Source: Capsulimonas corticalis
GTDB lineage: Bacteria; Armatimonadota; Armatimonadia; Armatimonadales; Capsulimonadaceae
Reading direction: 5' to 3'
Length of the DNA: 64,000 nt
Assembly (NCBI RefSeq): GCF_003574315.2
Contig: NZ_AP025739.1
Location: forward strand, 5,146,001 to 5,210,000
Below the pieces are notes generated by a model. It was not told the origin of the DNA. It worked only from the letters and a program-made list of their open reading frames with translations, and made no database searches. A program made the translations under genes and the position numbers. Below, in pieces: positions 17,734 to 26,165 of this stretch (position 1 is the first letter of the stretch; each line of letters starts with the position of its first letter).

Positions 17734-19077
17734 CTATCCCTGCGAGAATGGAAGCGCGCCGCCGAATGTATGCCAGATCAGCAGAACATTGAGCGCGATG
17801 ATCAGGGCGACACACGCGCCGGCGATCGCGTTGGTAAAGGGCTTGTTCACATGTTCGCGCATCAAATCTTTGCGCCGTGTGAACATCAATAATGGGATCA
17901 CGACGAACGGCAGCGCCAGAGACAAGCAGACCTGGGAAATGACCAGGATCTGTGTGTCGCCCCAGCCGGTGCGCGGCATCAAATAGATGACGATCAGGGC
18001 CGGGACCATCGTCAAACCCCGGCGCAGCAGCACGGAGAACTCGCGGCGGAGGAAACCTTCCATGACCATCTGACCGGCCAGTGTTCCCGTGACGGAGGAG
18101 GAAACGCCAGCGGCGAGGAGCGCGATGCCGAAGACCGTCGGCGCGGCGGCGCCGAGCAGCGGTTTCAGGGTCGCATAGGCCTGCTCCAGGCTGGTCACGG
18201 CGATTCCGTGACGAAAGAATGTCGCGGCCGCGAGAATGATCATCGCGGAGTTGATCAGCCAGGCGATGTTCAGCGCGAGCAGACTGTCCAGCACCGAAAA
18301 GTGCACGACTTTCCGCGTGTGGACATCGCGTTCGCCCGGCGTATCGATATTGTTTTCCATGCCGACCCGGGTTTTGATAACGCCGGAGTGGAGAAACAGG
18401 TTGTGCGGCATGACCGTCGCCCCCAGCATGCCGATGGCGACCACGATGGACGCATCCGACGACATCGCGAACGCCGGCCGGGCGGGGAGGGTGGGAATGA
18501 AGACGCCATGCAGCACCTGCGCCCAGTGGATCAAGCCGCCCACGGTCGAGATCTCAATCACGTAACACACGCCCACGGTGGCGACCATCGCCAGCACGAT
18601 GCCCTCAAACGCCCGGAACCCATAGCGATAGATCGCGAGGACGAGAAAGACGACGACTCCCGTAATCAGCGCGGCGGGAAAGAGCGGGATGTGAAAGAGG
18701 ATCTTGAAACCCAGAGCGGCGCCGAGGAATTCCGCCATGTCGGTCGCCAGCATCGCGATCTCCACCACGATCCAGAGGGCGATGGCGACGGGTTTGGAGA
18801 AGTGATCGCGGCAGTTTTCGGCGAGCGTTCGCCCGGTGACGATGCCGAGCTTGGCGGCCAGCATCTGCAAAATCAGCGCCATGATGTTCGAAAGCAGCAG
18901 CACCCAGAGCAGGCTGTAGCCGAACGCCGCGCCGCCGGCAATGTTCGTGCCCCAGTTGCCGGGGTCCATATAACCGACACTGACGAGAAACGCGGGGCCT
19001 AAATAAGGCGCGAAGGCCCGCAGTCGATTCCAAATTGTCGCAGGGCGTCCGGGCGCCAATGCTATGTTCGGATGCAC
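17734..19077 (-). CDS. mntH: Nramp-family divalent metal (Mn2+) transporter
   Basis: 447 residues with about 11 membrane segments. The metal-binding DPGN motif of TM1 is at 38-41 (GYMDPGNWGTN) and the TM6 motif MPHNLFLHS is present, both diagnostic for Nramp. It imports Mn2+ (or Fe2+) driven by protons at the inner membrane. It starts 15 bp after the stop of the mntR-like gene on the same strand, so the two form an operon controlled by the operator at the mntR start. Confidence 0.93.
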   Translation of the reverse strand: MHPNIALAPGRPATIWNRLRAFAPYLGPAFLVSVGYMDPGNWGTNIAGGAAFGYSLLWVLLLSNIMALILQMLAAKLGIVTGRTLAENCRDHFSKPVAIALWIVVEIAMLATDMAEFLGAALGFKILFHIPLFPAALITGVVVFLVLAIYRYGFRAFEGIVLAMVATVGVCYVIEISTVGGLIHWAQVLHGVFIPTLPARPAFAMSSDASIVVAIGMLGATVMPHNLFLHSGVIKTRVGMENNIDTPGERDVHTRKVVHFSVLDSLLALNIAWLINSAMIILAAATFFRHGIAVTSLEQAYATLKPLLGAAAPTVFGIALLAAGVSSSVTGTLAGQMVMEGFLRREFSVLLRRGLTMVPALIVIYLMPRTGWGDTQILVISQVCLSLALPFVVIPLLMFTRRKDLMREHVNKPFTNAIAGACVALIIALNVLLIWHTFGGALPFSQG

Positions 19078-19092
19078 GTCGTACCCGTTTCT

Positions 19093-19797
19093 TTAACCGT
19101 GATTTGCGGGAACCTGGTCCACCGGCAGCGGCGTCACGAAGACGCTCGCCAGCATCGGTTCATGGACGAGATGAGAGGTTCCGGCGACCAGAATCGTCAG
19201 AGAGTTGTCCGAATGCCGATCGGACACAAAAATTTGCGTGTGCAGTCCCATACGACGCTGAGTCAGTTCGCGCAGGAGCGCGGAATCGGTGTCGCGCACG
19301 CGCTCGATCCGCACCCAGTCGCCCGCCGCGCACTCACCGAGCGTCTGCCGGCGCGAGTCCACCAGAGCGCCATTGGCGCGCGGGATCGGATCGCCATGGG
19401 GGCAGGTCTCCGGATACCCAAGCAGTTCGTCGATCCGTGCTTCGAACTCCTCGGAGATCGCATGCTCTAGCTGCTCGGCCTCGGCGTCCACCTGATCCCA
19501 GGCGTAGCCCATCGCCTGGTGCAAATACTGCTCGATCAAACGATGGTGGCGAATCACTTCCAGCGCAATTTTGCAGCCGCTTTCCGTGAGAGTCGCCCCG
19601 TGATAAGGAATATAAGATATGAGCCGCATCCCGTCGAGCTGCTTGAGCATCTTCGTGGCGGCGGCGGCCGAAATCCCCACCTTTTCGGCGAGCGCCGAGG
19701 TAGTCACCGGAGCGGTGACGGACTGAAGTTTGTAGATCGCCTTGAGATAATCTTCCACCGCCTGACTAGTCGCGCGGCCGCTCTCAGATTTAACCAT
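19093..19797 (-). CDS. mntR: DtxR/MntR-family metal-dependent repressor
   Basis: 234 residues. The N-terminal winged helix is EDYLKAIYKLQ, TSALAEKVGISAAAATKMLKQL and ISYIPYHGATLTESG; the dimer/metal domain holds HHRLIEQYLHQAMG and HAISEEFEARIDEL with the expected Glu/His ligands; a C-terminal FeoA/SH3-like domain follows (about 155-234), as in the IdeR/MntR long form. The ATG sits inside a perfect 22-bp palindrome and has no Shine-Dalgarno sequence. It precedes mntH by 15 bp. I infer Mn-dependent autorepression of mntR-mntH. Confidence 0.88.
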   Translation of the reverse strand: MVKSESGRATSQAVEDYLKAIYKLQSVTAPVTTSALAEKVGISAAAATKMLKQLDGMRLISYIPYHGATLTESGCKIALEVIRHHRLIEQYLHQAMGYAWDQVDAEAEQLEHAISEEFEARIDELLGYPETCPHGDPIPRANGALVDSRRQTLGECAAGDWVRIERVRDTDSALLRELTQRRMGLHTQIFVSDRHSDNSLTILVAGTSHLVHEPMLASVFVTPLPVDQVPANHG

Positions 19798-19807
19798 GGT
19801 TAAATCT
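19786..19807. promoter_or_regulatory. Perfect 22-bp palindrome, probable MntR operator
   Basis: The half site is AGATTTAACCA and the second half is its exact complement. It resembles MntR/DtxR boxes (TTTAACC...GGTTAAA). It covers the mntR start codon and touches the -10 box at 19804-19809, so bound repressor would block initiation. Confidence 0.8.
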
Positions 19808-19832
19808 TACCCGCGTTCACGGGGATTGTCAA
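19804..19832 (-). promoter_or_regulatory. Promoter of mntR-mntH
   Basis: On the minus strand TTGACA (19832-19827), a 17-bp spacer and TAAGAT (19809-19804). A start 6-7 nt past the -10 falls on the A of the ATG at 19797, so the mRNA would be leaderless. Confidence 0.8.
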
Positions 19833-19841
19833 CCGTGAGCG

Positions 19842-19990
19842 GCCCTCACCCCCAACCCCTCTCCCAATTCTGGGAGAGGGAGCCAGAGAAGATTAAGATT
19901 TTAGATTAGCACATCTGACCTGAAAGCTCAATAAAACTCTGACTCCCCTTCTCCTAGAATTGGGAGAAGGGGCTGGGGGATGAAGGCCCC
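19842..19990. repeat. Composite palindromic intergenic repeat, copy 2
   Basis: Same build as 7850-8007: left palindrome (CTCTCCCAATTCTGGGAGAG), an AT-rich spacer starting GATTAAGATTTTAGAT, then the right palindrome (TCTCCTAGAATTGGGAGA). The outer ends are GCCCTCACCC and GAAGGCCCC. It fills the gap between citrate synthase and mntR. Confidence 0.75.
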
Positions 19991-20002
19991 TCCGAAAATA
20001 AA

Positions 20003-20035
20003 AAAAGGGGCAGGCCGTAATGGCCTGCCCCTTTT
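20003..20035 (-). terminator. Terminator of citrate synthase
   Basis: A 14-bp perfect stem (arm GGCCTGCCCCTTTT at 20022-20035, 5-nt loop) is followed on the minus strand by an uninterrupted T-rich run (complement of AAAATAAAAAAA). It starts 12 bp past the stop codon. Confidence 0.92.
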
Positions 20036-20047
20036 GAGAGAGAGTTT

Positions 20048-21196
20048 CTAGCGCTGATCGATCGGTACGACCGTCAGGTCGCGCGGTCCGATGTAGATGG
20101 CGCGCGGGCGGATCAGGCGGTTGTTGCCATACTGCTCCAGGATATGCGCGGTCCATCCGGCGATGCGGGAAACGGCGAAGACGGGGGTGAAGAGGTCGGT
20201 CGGGATGCCCAGAACGTGGTAGACGGAAGCGGAGTAGAAGTCGACGTTCGCTTTGAGGGTGGTTTTGCCCTTGGCGGCGAGCGCGGCGTCGGCGGCTTCC
20301 TGGACTTTTTCGCTCATCTCGAACCATTTGGTTTCGCCGGTAGCCTCCGCGAGCTGTTTGGACATTTCACGCAGCGAGACGGCGCGCGGATCGAGCGCGC
20401 GGTAGACGCGGTGTCCGATGCCGGGAATCTTCTTGCCTTCGGCCAGCATTCCGGAGACGACGGCTTCGGCCTTGTCGGGCGTGCCGATCTTCTCCAGCAG
20501 GTGCATGACGTTGATGTTCGCGCCGCCGTGCAGGGGGCCGGCGAGCGTGCCGACCGCGCTGGTGACGCCGCTGTACAGGTCCGTCAAGGTTGCCACGGTG
20601 ACGCGGGCGGCGAAGGTGGAGGCATTCAGCTCATGGTCGGCGTGCAGCACGAGGGCGACGTCTAGCGCCTTGGTGGCGGTGGCGTTCGGTTCGACGCCGC
20701 TCAGGAGATACAGGAAGTTGCCGGCGGTCCCAAGACCCGCCTTCGGCTCCAGGGGTTCTTCGCCTTTGCGCAGTCGATCCAGCGCCGCGACGATCGTTCC
20801 GATCTGCGCGGTGACCCGAATGGCCTTGCGGCGGTTGGCTTCGATGCTCTCATCGCCGTGGTCGGGATCGTAGAAGCCCAGCAGCGAGACGGCGGTGCGC
20901 AGGGCGTCCATCGGCGTCGCGGTCTTGGGGAAGCGCTTGATGAGCTCCAGCGCTTCTGCGGGGATGGCGCGGTTGGCGTCCAGCTGCGCGTTGAGCTCCG
21001 TCAGCTCGTCGCGGTTTGGCAGGCGGCCATTCCACAATAAATAAACGACCTCCTCGAAGGTCGTATGCTGTGCGAGATCATGGATATCATAGCCGGAGTA
21101 AATCAGCTTGCCGTCTTTGCCGTTCACATCGCAAATGGCGGATTTTCCCGCGACTACATCCTCAAGACCCTCAGTAAATTCCTTATCGTCTGCCAT
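20048..21196 (-). CDS. gltA: Citrate synthase (short, type I-like dimeric form)
   Basis: 382 residues, the length of the Gram-positive/archaeal class. It condenses acetyl-CoA and oxaloacetate at the entry of the TCA cycle. Conserved sites are LHADHELNAST (His188 region), GPLHGGAN (catalytic His223), PGIGHRVYRALDPRA (His262) and NVDFYSASVYH near 315 (catalytic Asp). The N-terminus has the expected GLEDVVAGKSAIC and YSGYDI. It is monocistronic between a consensus promoter and a strong terminator. A 2-methylcitrate synthase role cannot be excluded, but no prp genes are nearby. Confidence 0.93.
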   Translation of the reverse strand: MADDKEFTEGLEDVVAGKSAICDVNGKDGKLIYSGYDIHDLAQHTTFEEVVYLLWNGRLPNRDELTELNAQLDANRAIPAEALELIKRFPKTATPMDALRTAVSLLGFYDPDHGDESIEANRRKAIRVTAQIGTIVAALDRLRKGEEPLEPKAGLGTAGNFLYLLSGVEPNATATKALDVALVLHADHELNASTFAARVTVATLTDLYSGVTSAVGTLAGPLHGGANINVMHLLEKIGTPDKAEAVVSGMLAEGKKIPGIGHRVYRALDPRAVSLREMSKQLAEATGETKWFEMSEKVQEAADAALAAKGKTTLKANVDFYSASVYHVLGIPTDLFTPVFAVSRIAGWTAHILEQYGNNRLIRPRAIYIGPRDLTVVPIDQR

Positions 21197-21551
21197 CTAG
21201 GGTGAACCTTCCTCGCTGAAAAATTGTTGCGGCCGGGGCGCGCGCCGCTCGCGCGGCGCGCCGGGGCGTGCGCCTTGCCGAGAGCACCATATTCTACCAG
21301 TTTTAGAACGTGAAGTCAAACACATCCCGTTAGGAAATTCCCGCTGTCGCCGCGCGCAATTCGACGGGCGGATTATTGCTCCCAACGCTATAAAACCGGC
21401 CAAACTCATCCGTGGGTAAATGCAGGAAATCCGTGGACCGTTCGGTAATTTAACTTTGCTGTGCGCATCGGCGAACCTTCGATCCGTTCGCTGCGTCTTA
21501 AGGTTGATCCGCCCGCTTGATTGGATCCCTTATTCACAGCAGGAGAACCCT
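21197..21551. other. Divergent intergenic region between citrate synthase and the cytochrome gene
   Basis: 355 bp. It holds the citrate synthase promoter (21291-21319) and, in its transcribed leader, a GC-rich hairpin around 21238-21262 (GCGCGCCGC with GCGGCGCGC). The remaining 200 bp before the cytochrome gene show no clear promoter or reading frame beyond the in-frame extension of that gene. Confidence 0.5.
21291..21319 (-). promoter_or_regulatory. Promoter of citrate synthase
   Basis: Minus strand: TTGACT at 21319-21314, a 17-bp spacer and TAGAAT at 21296-21291, about 95 bp before the start codon. Confidence 0.75.
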
Positions 21552-22607
21552 ATGAAGTCCCGCTCCCTCGCCGCGTTCGCCGCATCGGTCGCGGCGCCGG
21601 TCGTTTTGATCTCCGCGGCATTGACGACGCGCCCGCTGCCGGCCGCAGAACCCGCGCCGCCCGCCGCCGGCCAGGCGGCGACGCAGTGGAAGTCGCTTTA
21701 TTCCGAGAAGTGCTCCGCCTGCCATAATCTGCCCAAGCCAGAAGAAAAGGCGATGACGCGCGGAGAGTGGCAAAAGACAGTCAATCGGATGCTGACAAAG
21801 TATCACGCCAGCGATTCGATCTCGCCCGCCGAAGCCGGTCACATCGTCGATTATCTGGCGACATTCGCCCCGAAGGGCGGAGACAACAACGCGGCCGATC
21901 CGTGGGGCGTCGACCGCATGGACGTTTGGGGGACGCCTCCTTGCTCGACCCAGGTGCTCAATTTCGAAGGACCATCGGCGATGGCGCGAGTGACGCCGAT
22001 CGGCGCTTCGGCGAAGTGGCGCATCGTCGCCGACAGCCAGTCGCCAGACGGCAACTCCGTCCAGGTTTCTTGTCCTACGGGAACGCCGTCCAAATTCGCC
22101 ATGCTGGGAACCCAGGGAGCATCGGGACAGGATCTTGATGTCCGCGTCCGTTTCAAGATCGTCAATGGAAAAATGAGCCCCGCCGTCGGCGTCGCCTTCG
22201 GTATGCAGGATCTGAGCCATTATTCCGTGCTGCGCTACGATCAGGCGCACAACGATCTCGCCCTGATCCTCGTCAACGGAGCCATTCATACGACGCTGCA
22301 AAAGACCAGCTTGAACGGAGATCCCGCGCCCATTGCGCCGCAGGTCCCAGGAACGCCGGCGAAGGCCGCCCCCGCTCCCGTCCGGGCGCTGTCGATCGCG
22401 CCGAACCAGTGGCATACGCTGCGCGTGTCCGTGAAGGATGGCGAGGTGCGTGGCTGGATCGACATGAACAAACGGCTTTCCATCAAGGATGACGGATATC
22501 GCGGGGGCAAGGTCGCGCTCTGGTCTCAGGGCGACACCACCGCTTCCTTTGACGACTGGACCGTCGATATCTATGATACGCAGCCGTCGATGAAACCGGC
22601 GGCTTAA
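21552..22607 (+). CDS. Exported c-type cytochrome domain fused to a LamG/DUF1080-like domain
   Basis: 351 residues from the ATG at 21552 (AGGAG 6 bp upstream); the frame extends to 21420 without a better start. A signal peptide (MKSRSLAAFAASVAAPVVLI, cleavage near PAAEPA) is followed by one haem-binding site C54-S-A-C57-H58 in a segment of about 70 residues ending VDYLATFAP, a small mono-haem cytochrome. From about 125 the protein is a beta-rich domain (FKIVNGKMSPAVGVAFGM, HTLRVSVKDGEVRGWIDM, VALWSQGDTTASFDDWTV), typical of concanavalin-like/DUF1080 folds. Extracytoplasmic. The electron partner and ligand are unknown. The next gene follows after 6 bp. Confidence 0.7.
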   Translation: MKSRSLAAFAASVAAPVVLISAALTTRPLPAAEPAPPAAGQAATQWKSLYSEKCSACHNLPKPEEKAMTRGEWQKTVNRMLTKYHASDSISPAEAGHIVDYLATFAPKGGDNNAADPWGVDRMDVWGTPPCSTQVLNFEGPSAMARVTPIGASAKWRIVADSQSPDGNSVQVSCPTGTPSKFAMLGTQGASGQDLDVRVRFKIVNGKMSPAVGVAFGMQDLSHYSVLRYDQAHNDLALILVNGAIHTTLQKTSLNGDPAPIAPQVPGTPAKAAPAPVRALSIAPNQWHTLRVSVKDGEVRGWIDMNKRLSIKDDGYRGGKVALWSQGDTTASFDDWTVDIYDTQPSMKPAA

Positions 22608-22613
22608 ATTTCC

Positions 22614-23129
22614 ATGACCATTCCGACCACCACGACCGAAGCGCCGAATGGCCCCGTGCAGTTATTGACGGACGCCAAAAAAGAGAAATTTCGGCTGGAC
22701 TACAACGGCGCTTCCATCTTCCAGGGCTCCGTCAAGGTGCGCCGCGCCGACACGGCCCTGTCCCTCAAAGACGCCAATACGCGATTATTCGTGCTGTCGA
22801 AGTACGACGGCTGGGATATTGTCACACAGACAATCCGAGTCGGCGTCATCGGCGCGACCGATGGCGATATTGTCTTGCTCAAAGGTGTCCTTCCCGAGAC
22901 TTTTGGGGGTATGCTATGCAAAGCGGAACATGTTGCGCTGCCGCCTGAGCCCGTGGAAGCAGACGCTTCGGCGTTCTACTGTATCGACCACGATTGGATG
23001 CTTTCGGTGGACGATGGGGCGGAAGGATCGTTTCTGACAGCGACGAACGGCAAGACCAAGATGGAGTTCGCCGGGGAGATCGTCCTGCGCTTCCGCCCCT
23101 GGTACCGCGCGCGGCATTGCGGGGTTTAA
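22614..23129 (+). CDS. Hypothetical protein, probably co-transcribed with the cytochrome gene
   Basis: 171 residues, not recognised. The ATG is 6 bp after the cytochrome stop, suggesting one transcript. No signal peptide, membrane segment or cysteine pair is seen. It is rich in short beta strands (FRLDYNGASIFQGSVKVRR, RLFVLSKYDGWDIV, GDIVLLKGVL), and ends with LRFRPWYRARHC. The N-terminal ten residues are Thr/Pro-rich. No function can be proposed from sequence alone. Confidence 0.6.
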   Translation: MTIPTTTTEAPNGPVQLLTDAKKEKFRLDYNGASIFQGSVKVRRADTALSLKDANTRLFVLSKYDGWDIVTQTIRVGVIGATDGDIVLLKGVLPETFGGMLCKAEHVALPPEPVEADASAFYCIDHDWMLSVDDGAEGSFLTATNGKTKMEFAGEIVLRFRPWYRARHCGV

Positions 23130-23201
23130 GACTCGCTCCGGGGTGGGTTTGCCAGGCCGAAGATCAAGAGATTTGCAGCAACTTTTAAGGAGATCGGGAT
23201 A

Positions 23202-24215
23202 TTGGCGATGAAGGCATTGTTAGTCGGCGCCGGCGGCATGGGGCGCGCCTGGGGCCGCAACTTGGTGGAGAATGAAGATGTCGAGCTTGTGGGCTGGGTG
23301 GACATCAACGCGGCGGCGGCGGCGGAAGCGGCGGAGCAATTGCGCTTGTCGTCAGCGTTTACCGGCGACGATTTGAGCAAGGCGATCGCGGAGGTCAAGC
23401 CCGACTTCGTGGTGGATGTCACGATCCCTGAAGCGCATCGCGACGTCACCGTCACAGCATTGAAGGCCGGCGCGCCGGTGCTGGGGGAAAAGCCGATGGC
23501 GGCGTCCATGGAGCAGGCGCGGGAGATGGTCGCCGCGTCTGAAGCGTCCGGCAAGCTCTACATGGTCAGTCAGAGCCGGCGTTACGACGCGCGGCTGCAC
23601 GCCTATCGCCAATTGATCGCTGACCGGATCGGCGGGAGTCTAGGCATCCTCAATTCCGATTTCTACATCGGCGCGCACTTCGGCGGCTTCCGCGATGAAA
23701 TGCCCAGTCCGCTCGTGCTGGATATGGCGATTCACACCTTTGACGCCGCTCGTTATCTCAGCGGCGCCGATCCCATTGCGGTGTACTGCGAGGAATTCAA
23801 TCCTTCGTGGAGCTGGTACAAGGGCGACGCCAGCGCGACCGCCATCTTCGAGATGACCGGCGGCCTGCGCTACACCTATCGCGGCAGCTGGTGCAGCGAA
23901 GGCGCGGGGACCTCCTGGGAAGGCGACTGGCGCGCCGTCGGCCCGCACGGCACGGCAGTTTGGGACGGAGAGCACGCGCCAAGCGCGGACGTGGTTCTCG
24001 AAGCGGCCGGCTTCCATTCCAAGACCGAGAAGGTTTCCAGCGAAATCGCCCCGGACTACATCGGCGGCATCGCCGGCTCGCTCCGTGACTTTATTCATGC
24101 GCTCAAGACCGGAGAAACTCCGATGGGCGAGTGTCACGATAACATCAAGAGCCTGCAAATGGTGTTTGGCGCGATGGAATCCGCGCGAACAGGGCAGCGG
24201 GTGCGGCTGGATTAA
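23202..24215 (+). CDS. Gfo/Idh/MocA family NAD(P)-dependent oxidoreductase
   Basis: 337 residues. I prefer the TTG at 23202, 9 bp after AAGGAG, over the ATG at 23208. The N-terminal Rossmann fold is ALLVGAGGMGRAWGRNL; then VDVTIPEAHRDVTVTAL and the motif GEKPMAASMEQA, where EKP carries the catalytic/cofactor Lys of this family. The C-terminal domain has QSRRYDAR, MPSPLVLDMAIHTFDAARYL with the conserved His. Members oxidise or reduce sugars and inositols in the cytoplasm. No dedicated sugar operon surrounds it, so the substrate is open. Confidence 0.87.
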   Translation: MAMKALLVGAGGMGRAWGRNLVENEDVELVGWVDINAAAAAEAAEQLRLSSAFTGDDLSKAIAEVKPDFVVDVTIPEAHRDVTVTALKAGAPVLGEKPMAASMEQAREMVAASEASGKLYMVSQSRRYDARLHAYRQLIADRIGGSLGILNSDFYIGAHFGGFRDEMPSPLVLDMAIHTFDAARYLSGADPIAVYCEEFNPSWSWYKGDASATAIFEMTGGLRYTYRGSWCSEGAGTSWEGDWRAVGPHGTAVWDGEHAPSADVVLEAAGFHSKTEKVSSEIAPDYIGGIAGSLRDFIHALKTGETPMGECHDNIKSLQMVFGAMESARTGQRVRLD

Positions 24216-24287
24216 AGACGGTCCGTGGAGCTTCGAAATCGCTACGACTGATCTTTTCGATCGAGACTGCGCAGTACTGAACACCCA

Positions 24288-24836
24288 ATGCCGACATTTG
24301 CCGATAACCCATTCACGCTTCTCTCTCTAATCGCCGCGCCTGCGGTTTTGACAAACGCGTCGTCCGTTCTGGCCCTTGGCACGAGCAATCGGTTCGCGCG
24401 CGCCATCGACCGGGCGCGTGCGCTGTCGGCGCAGTTGGAATCGCAGAAGCCGGATGATCCGAAGTCTCCAGACGCCGAGTGGAAGGCGGAGCAAATGTCT
24501 CTGCGCTTCCGGCAGCTTGGGCGCGTGGAGCGCCGCTCGATCTTGCTGCTGAATGCGCTGACATCCTTCTATTCGTCGCTTGGCTCGTTCGCCGCCGCCA
24601 GCCTCGTGTCATTGCTGGGCGCGGGGATTGCGGCCACCGGACATCATCCGATGGCGATCCGCGTCCTGCTCGGCCTGGCGCTCCTCGCCGGTTTCTGGGG
24701 GGTGGGCGGATTGGTCTATGGCACCTTTCTTCTCGTCCGCGAAACGCGTCTCGCGGTCGTGAACTTGAAAGAAGAAGCCGCCGCCGTACGCAAGAGGCAT
24801 CACCGGGTGCTGCCGCCGGAAGCGCCAAGCGATTGA
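24288..24836 (+). CDS. DUF2721 family membrane protein
   Basis: 182 residues. The N-terminus PFTLLSLIAAPAVLTNASSVLALGTSNR has the DUF2721 hallmark (helix, then SNR before an arginine-rich cytosolic loop with RARALSAQL). Two further hydrophobic segments lie at about 86-110 and 122-145 (NALTSFYSSLGSF, VLLGLALLAGFWGVGGLVYG). It is an inner-membrane protein of unknown function. It is followed by its own strong terminator. Confidence 0.75.
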   Translation: MPTFADNPFTLLSLIAAPAVLTNASSVLALGTSNRFARAIDRARALSAQLESQKPDDPKSPDAEWKAEQMSLRFRQLGRVERRSILLLNALTSFYSSLGSFAAASLVSLLGAGIAATGHHPMAIRVLLGLALLAGFWGVGGLVYGTFLLVRETRLAVVNLKEEAAAVRKRHHRVLPPEAPSD

Positions 24837-24856
24837 CGTCCCTTCTCTGTATCAGA

Positions 24857-24887
24857 AAGCGCCGGGAGTGTCCCGGCGCTTTTTTCT
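24857..24887 (+). terminator. Rho-independent terminator
   Basis: AAGCGCCGGGA and TCCCGGCGCTT form an 11-bp stem with a 3-nt loop, followed by TTTTTTC. It ends the DUF2721 transcript. Confidence 0.92.
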
Positions 24888-24897
24888 TGCCTCTGGG

Positions 24898-24903
24898 TAT
24901 AAT
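24898..24903 (+). promoter_or_regulatory. -10 box of a probably leaderless AI-2E-type gene
   Basis: TATAAT lies 9 bp before the ATG at 24913 and directly after a terminator. No -35 match and no Shine-Dalgarno sequence are visible, so transcription would begin at or next to the start codon. Confidence 0.55.
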
Positions 24904-24912
24904 CTGGACAAC

Positions 24913-26139
24913 ATGATCCCTCCAATGCCCACGGCCATTTCCACCTCGCCACGCAATTTGATTCGACTGGGCTTTTTTACCGCGCTCGGAGTTGCGATCC
25001 TTTATGTTCTGGCGGTCTTTGTCGAGCACCTTTCCAAAGCGGTGATCTCCATTGCGACTCCGTTTGTGGTAGGAACGGCGCTGGCGCTGCTGATGGACCC
25101 GGTGGTCGATCGCCTGGAGCGGCGTGGTTTGAGCCGTCTGGGCGGCGTCGCGCTCGTGTTTGGTTTGTTCCTGTTTTTCACCGTGAGCTTGACGTATCTG
25201 ATCGTGCCCGCGCTGGTCGATCAGGCCAGCGGGCTGGCGACGAATGCGCCGGCGAACATCAGTAAAATCCATGATATGGTGGATACATTTCTCAAAAGCC
25301 ATCGGAAAATTGGCCCCATCAAACTGCCGAACAACTTCACGAGTTACGACAAAATTATGGGCGGCGTCTCGTCGAAAGCGGCGGAGGTTCTTCAGCAGTC
25401 GGCGGGCAATGTGGCGAGCTTCCTGCTCGGCTCGATCACGACGATCTTGCAGCTTGTGGTCTCCCTGATCGTGACGTTTTATATGCTGGTTGACATCGAC
25501 CGGCTGCGCGCTCGTTTCTTCTTTCTGCTCCCGGAAAAGCGGCGGGCGACTGTGGGCGAAGTGGCGACCGATATCGGCGGCGTCTTCGCGGGATATCTTC
25601 GCGGGCTGCTCATCGTCTGCGCGCTGTACGGCGCGGCTACGATGGGCCTGCTTTACGCGATGTCCATCAAACATGGCGAGATCGCTCAGTATGCGCTGCT
25701 CGTAGGAGCGGCCGCAGGCGTACTCTACGCCGTTCCCTACATTGGCGCGCTCTCCACGGCGCTTGTCACCTTCATCGTCGCGTTCGCCGCCGGCGGCTTT
25801 TCATTCGGATGCTGGGGCATCGTCTTCACGCTGATCCTCAACCAGGTCTTCGACAACGTCATCACCCCGCGCGTCGTCGGCGGCGGGGTAGGGCTGCACC
25901 CCGTGGCCTCGCTCTTTGCGCTGACCCTCGGCGGCGAGCTGTTCGGTTTGTGGGGATTACTGCTCTCGGTGCCGGTCGCCGCCAGTATCCAGGTCATACT
26001 GCTGCGCGTGTTTCCCAAACTCAGCGAACCGACCCCCGCGCCGTTTTTGCGCGCTCAGGGGGTACGGGTGACGGAGTCGTCACAGACATCGCAGATTTTG
26101 GGGAAAGAGCCAAGTGAGGAAGAGAAGCCGAAGGAGTGA
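24913..26139 (+). CDS. AI-2E/PerM family transporter
   Basis: 408 residues from the ATG at 24913 (the longer frame to 24868 would start within the terminator). The topology is that of the AI-2E transporter family: two N-terminal helices (LGFFTALGVAILYVLAVF and ATPFVVGTALALL), the motif DPVVDRLERRGLSRL, a helical domain, then paired helices ending with ITPRVVGGGVGLHPVASLFAL and GELFGLWGLLLSVPVA. Members export AI-2 or exchange Na+/H+; the substrate cannot be read from sequence. The C-terminal 35 residues are charged and cytoplasmic. It converges with the ABC-F gene across a palindromic repeat. Confidence 0.85.
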   Translation: MIPPMPTAISTSPRNLIRLGFFTALGVAILYVLAVFVEHLSKAVISIATPFVVGTALALLMDPVVDRLERRGLSRLGGVALVFGLFLFFTVSLTYLIVPALVDQASGLATNAPANISKIHDMVDTFLKSHRKIGPIKLPNNFTSYDKIMGGVSSKAAEVLQQSAGNVASFLLGSITTILQLVVSLIVTFYMLVDIDRLRARFFFLLPEKRRATVGEVATDIGGVFAGYLRGLLIVCALYGAATMGLLYAMSIKHGEIAQYALLVGAAAGVLYAVPYIGALSTALVTFIVAFAAGGFSFGCWGIVFTLILNQVFDNVITPRVVGGGVGLHPVASLFALTLGGELFGLWGLLLSVPVAASIQVILLRVFPKLSEPTPAPFLRAQGVRVTESSQTSQILGKEPSEEEKPKE

Positions 26140-26165
26140 GCTGAGAGGCTAATCCCCGTGTTAAT

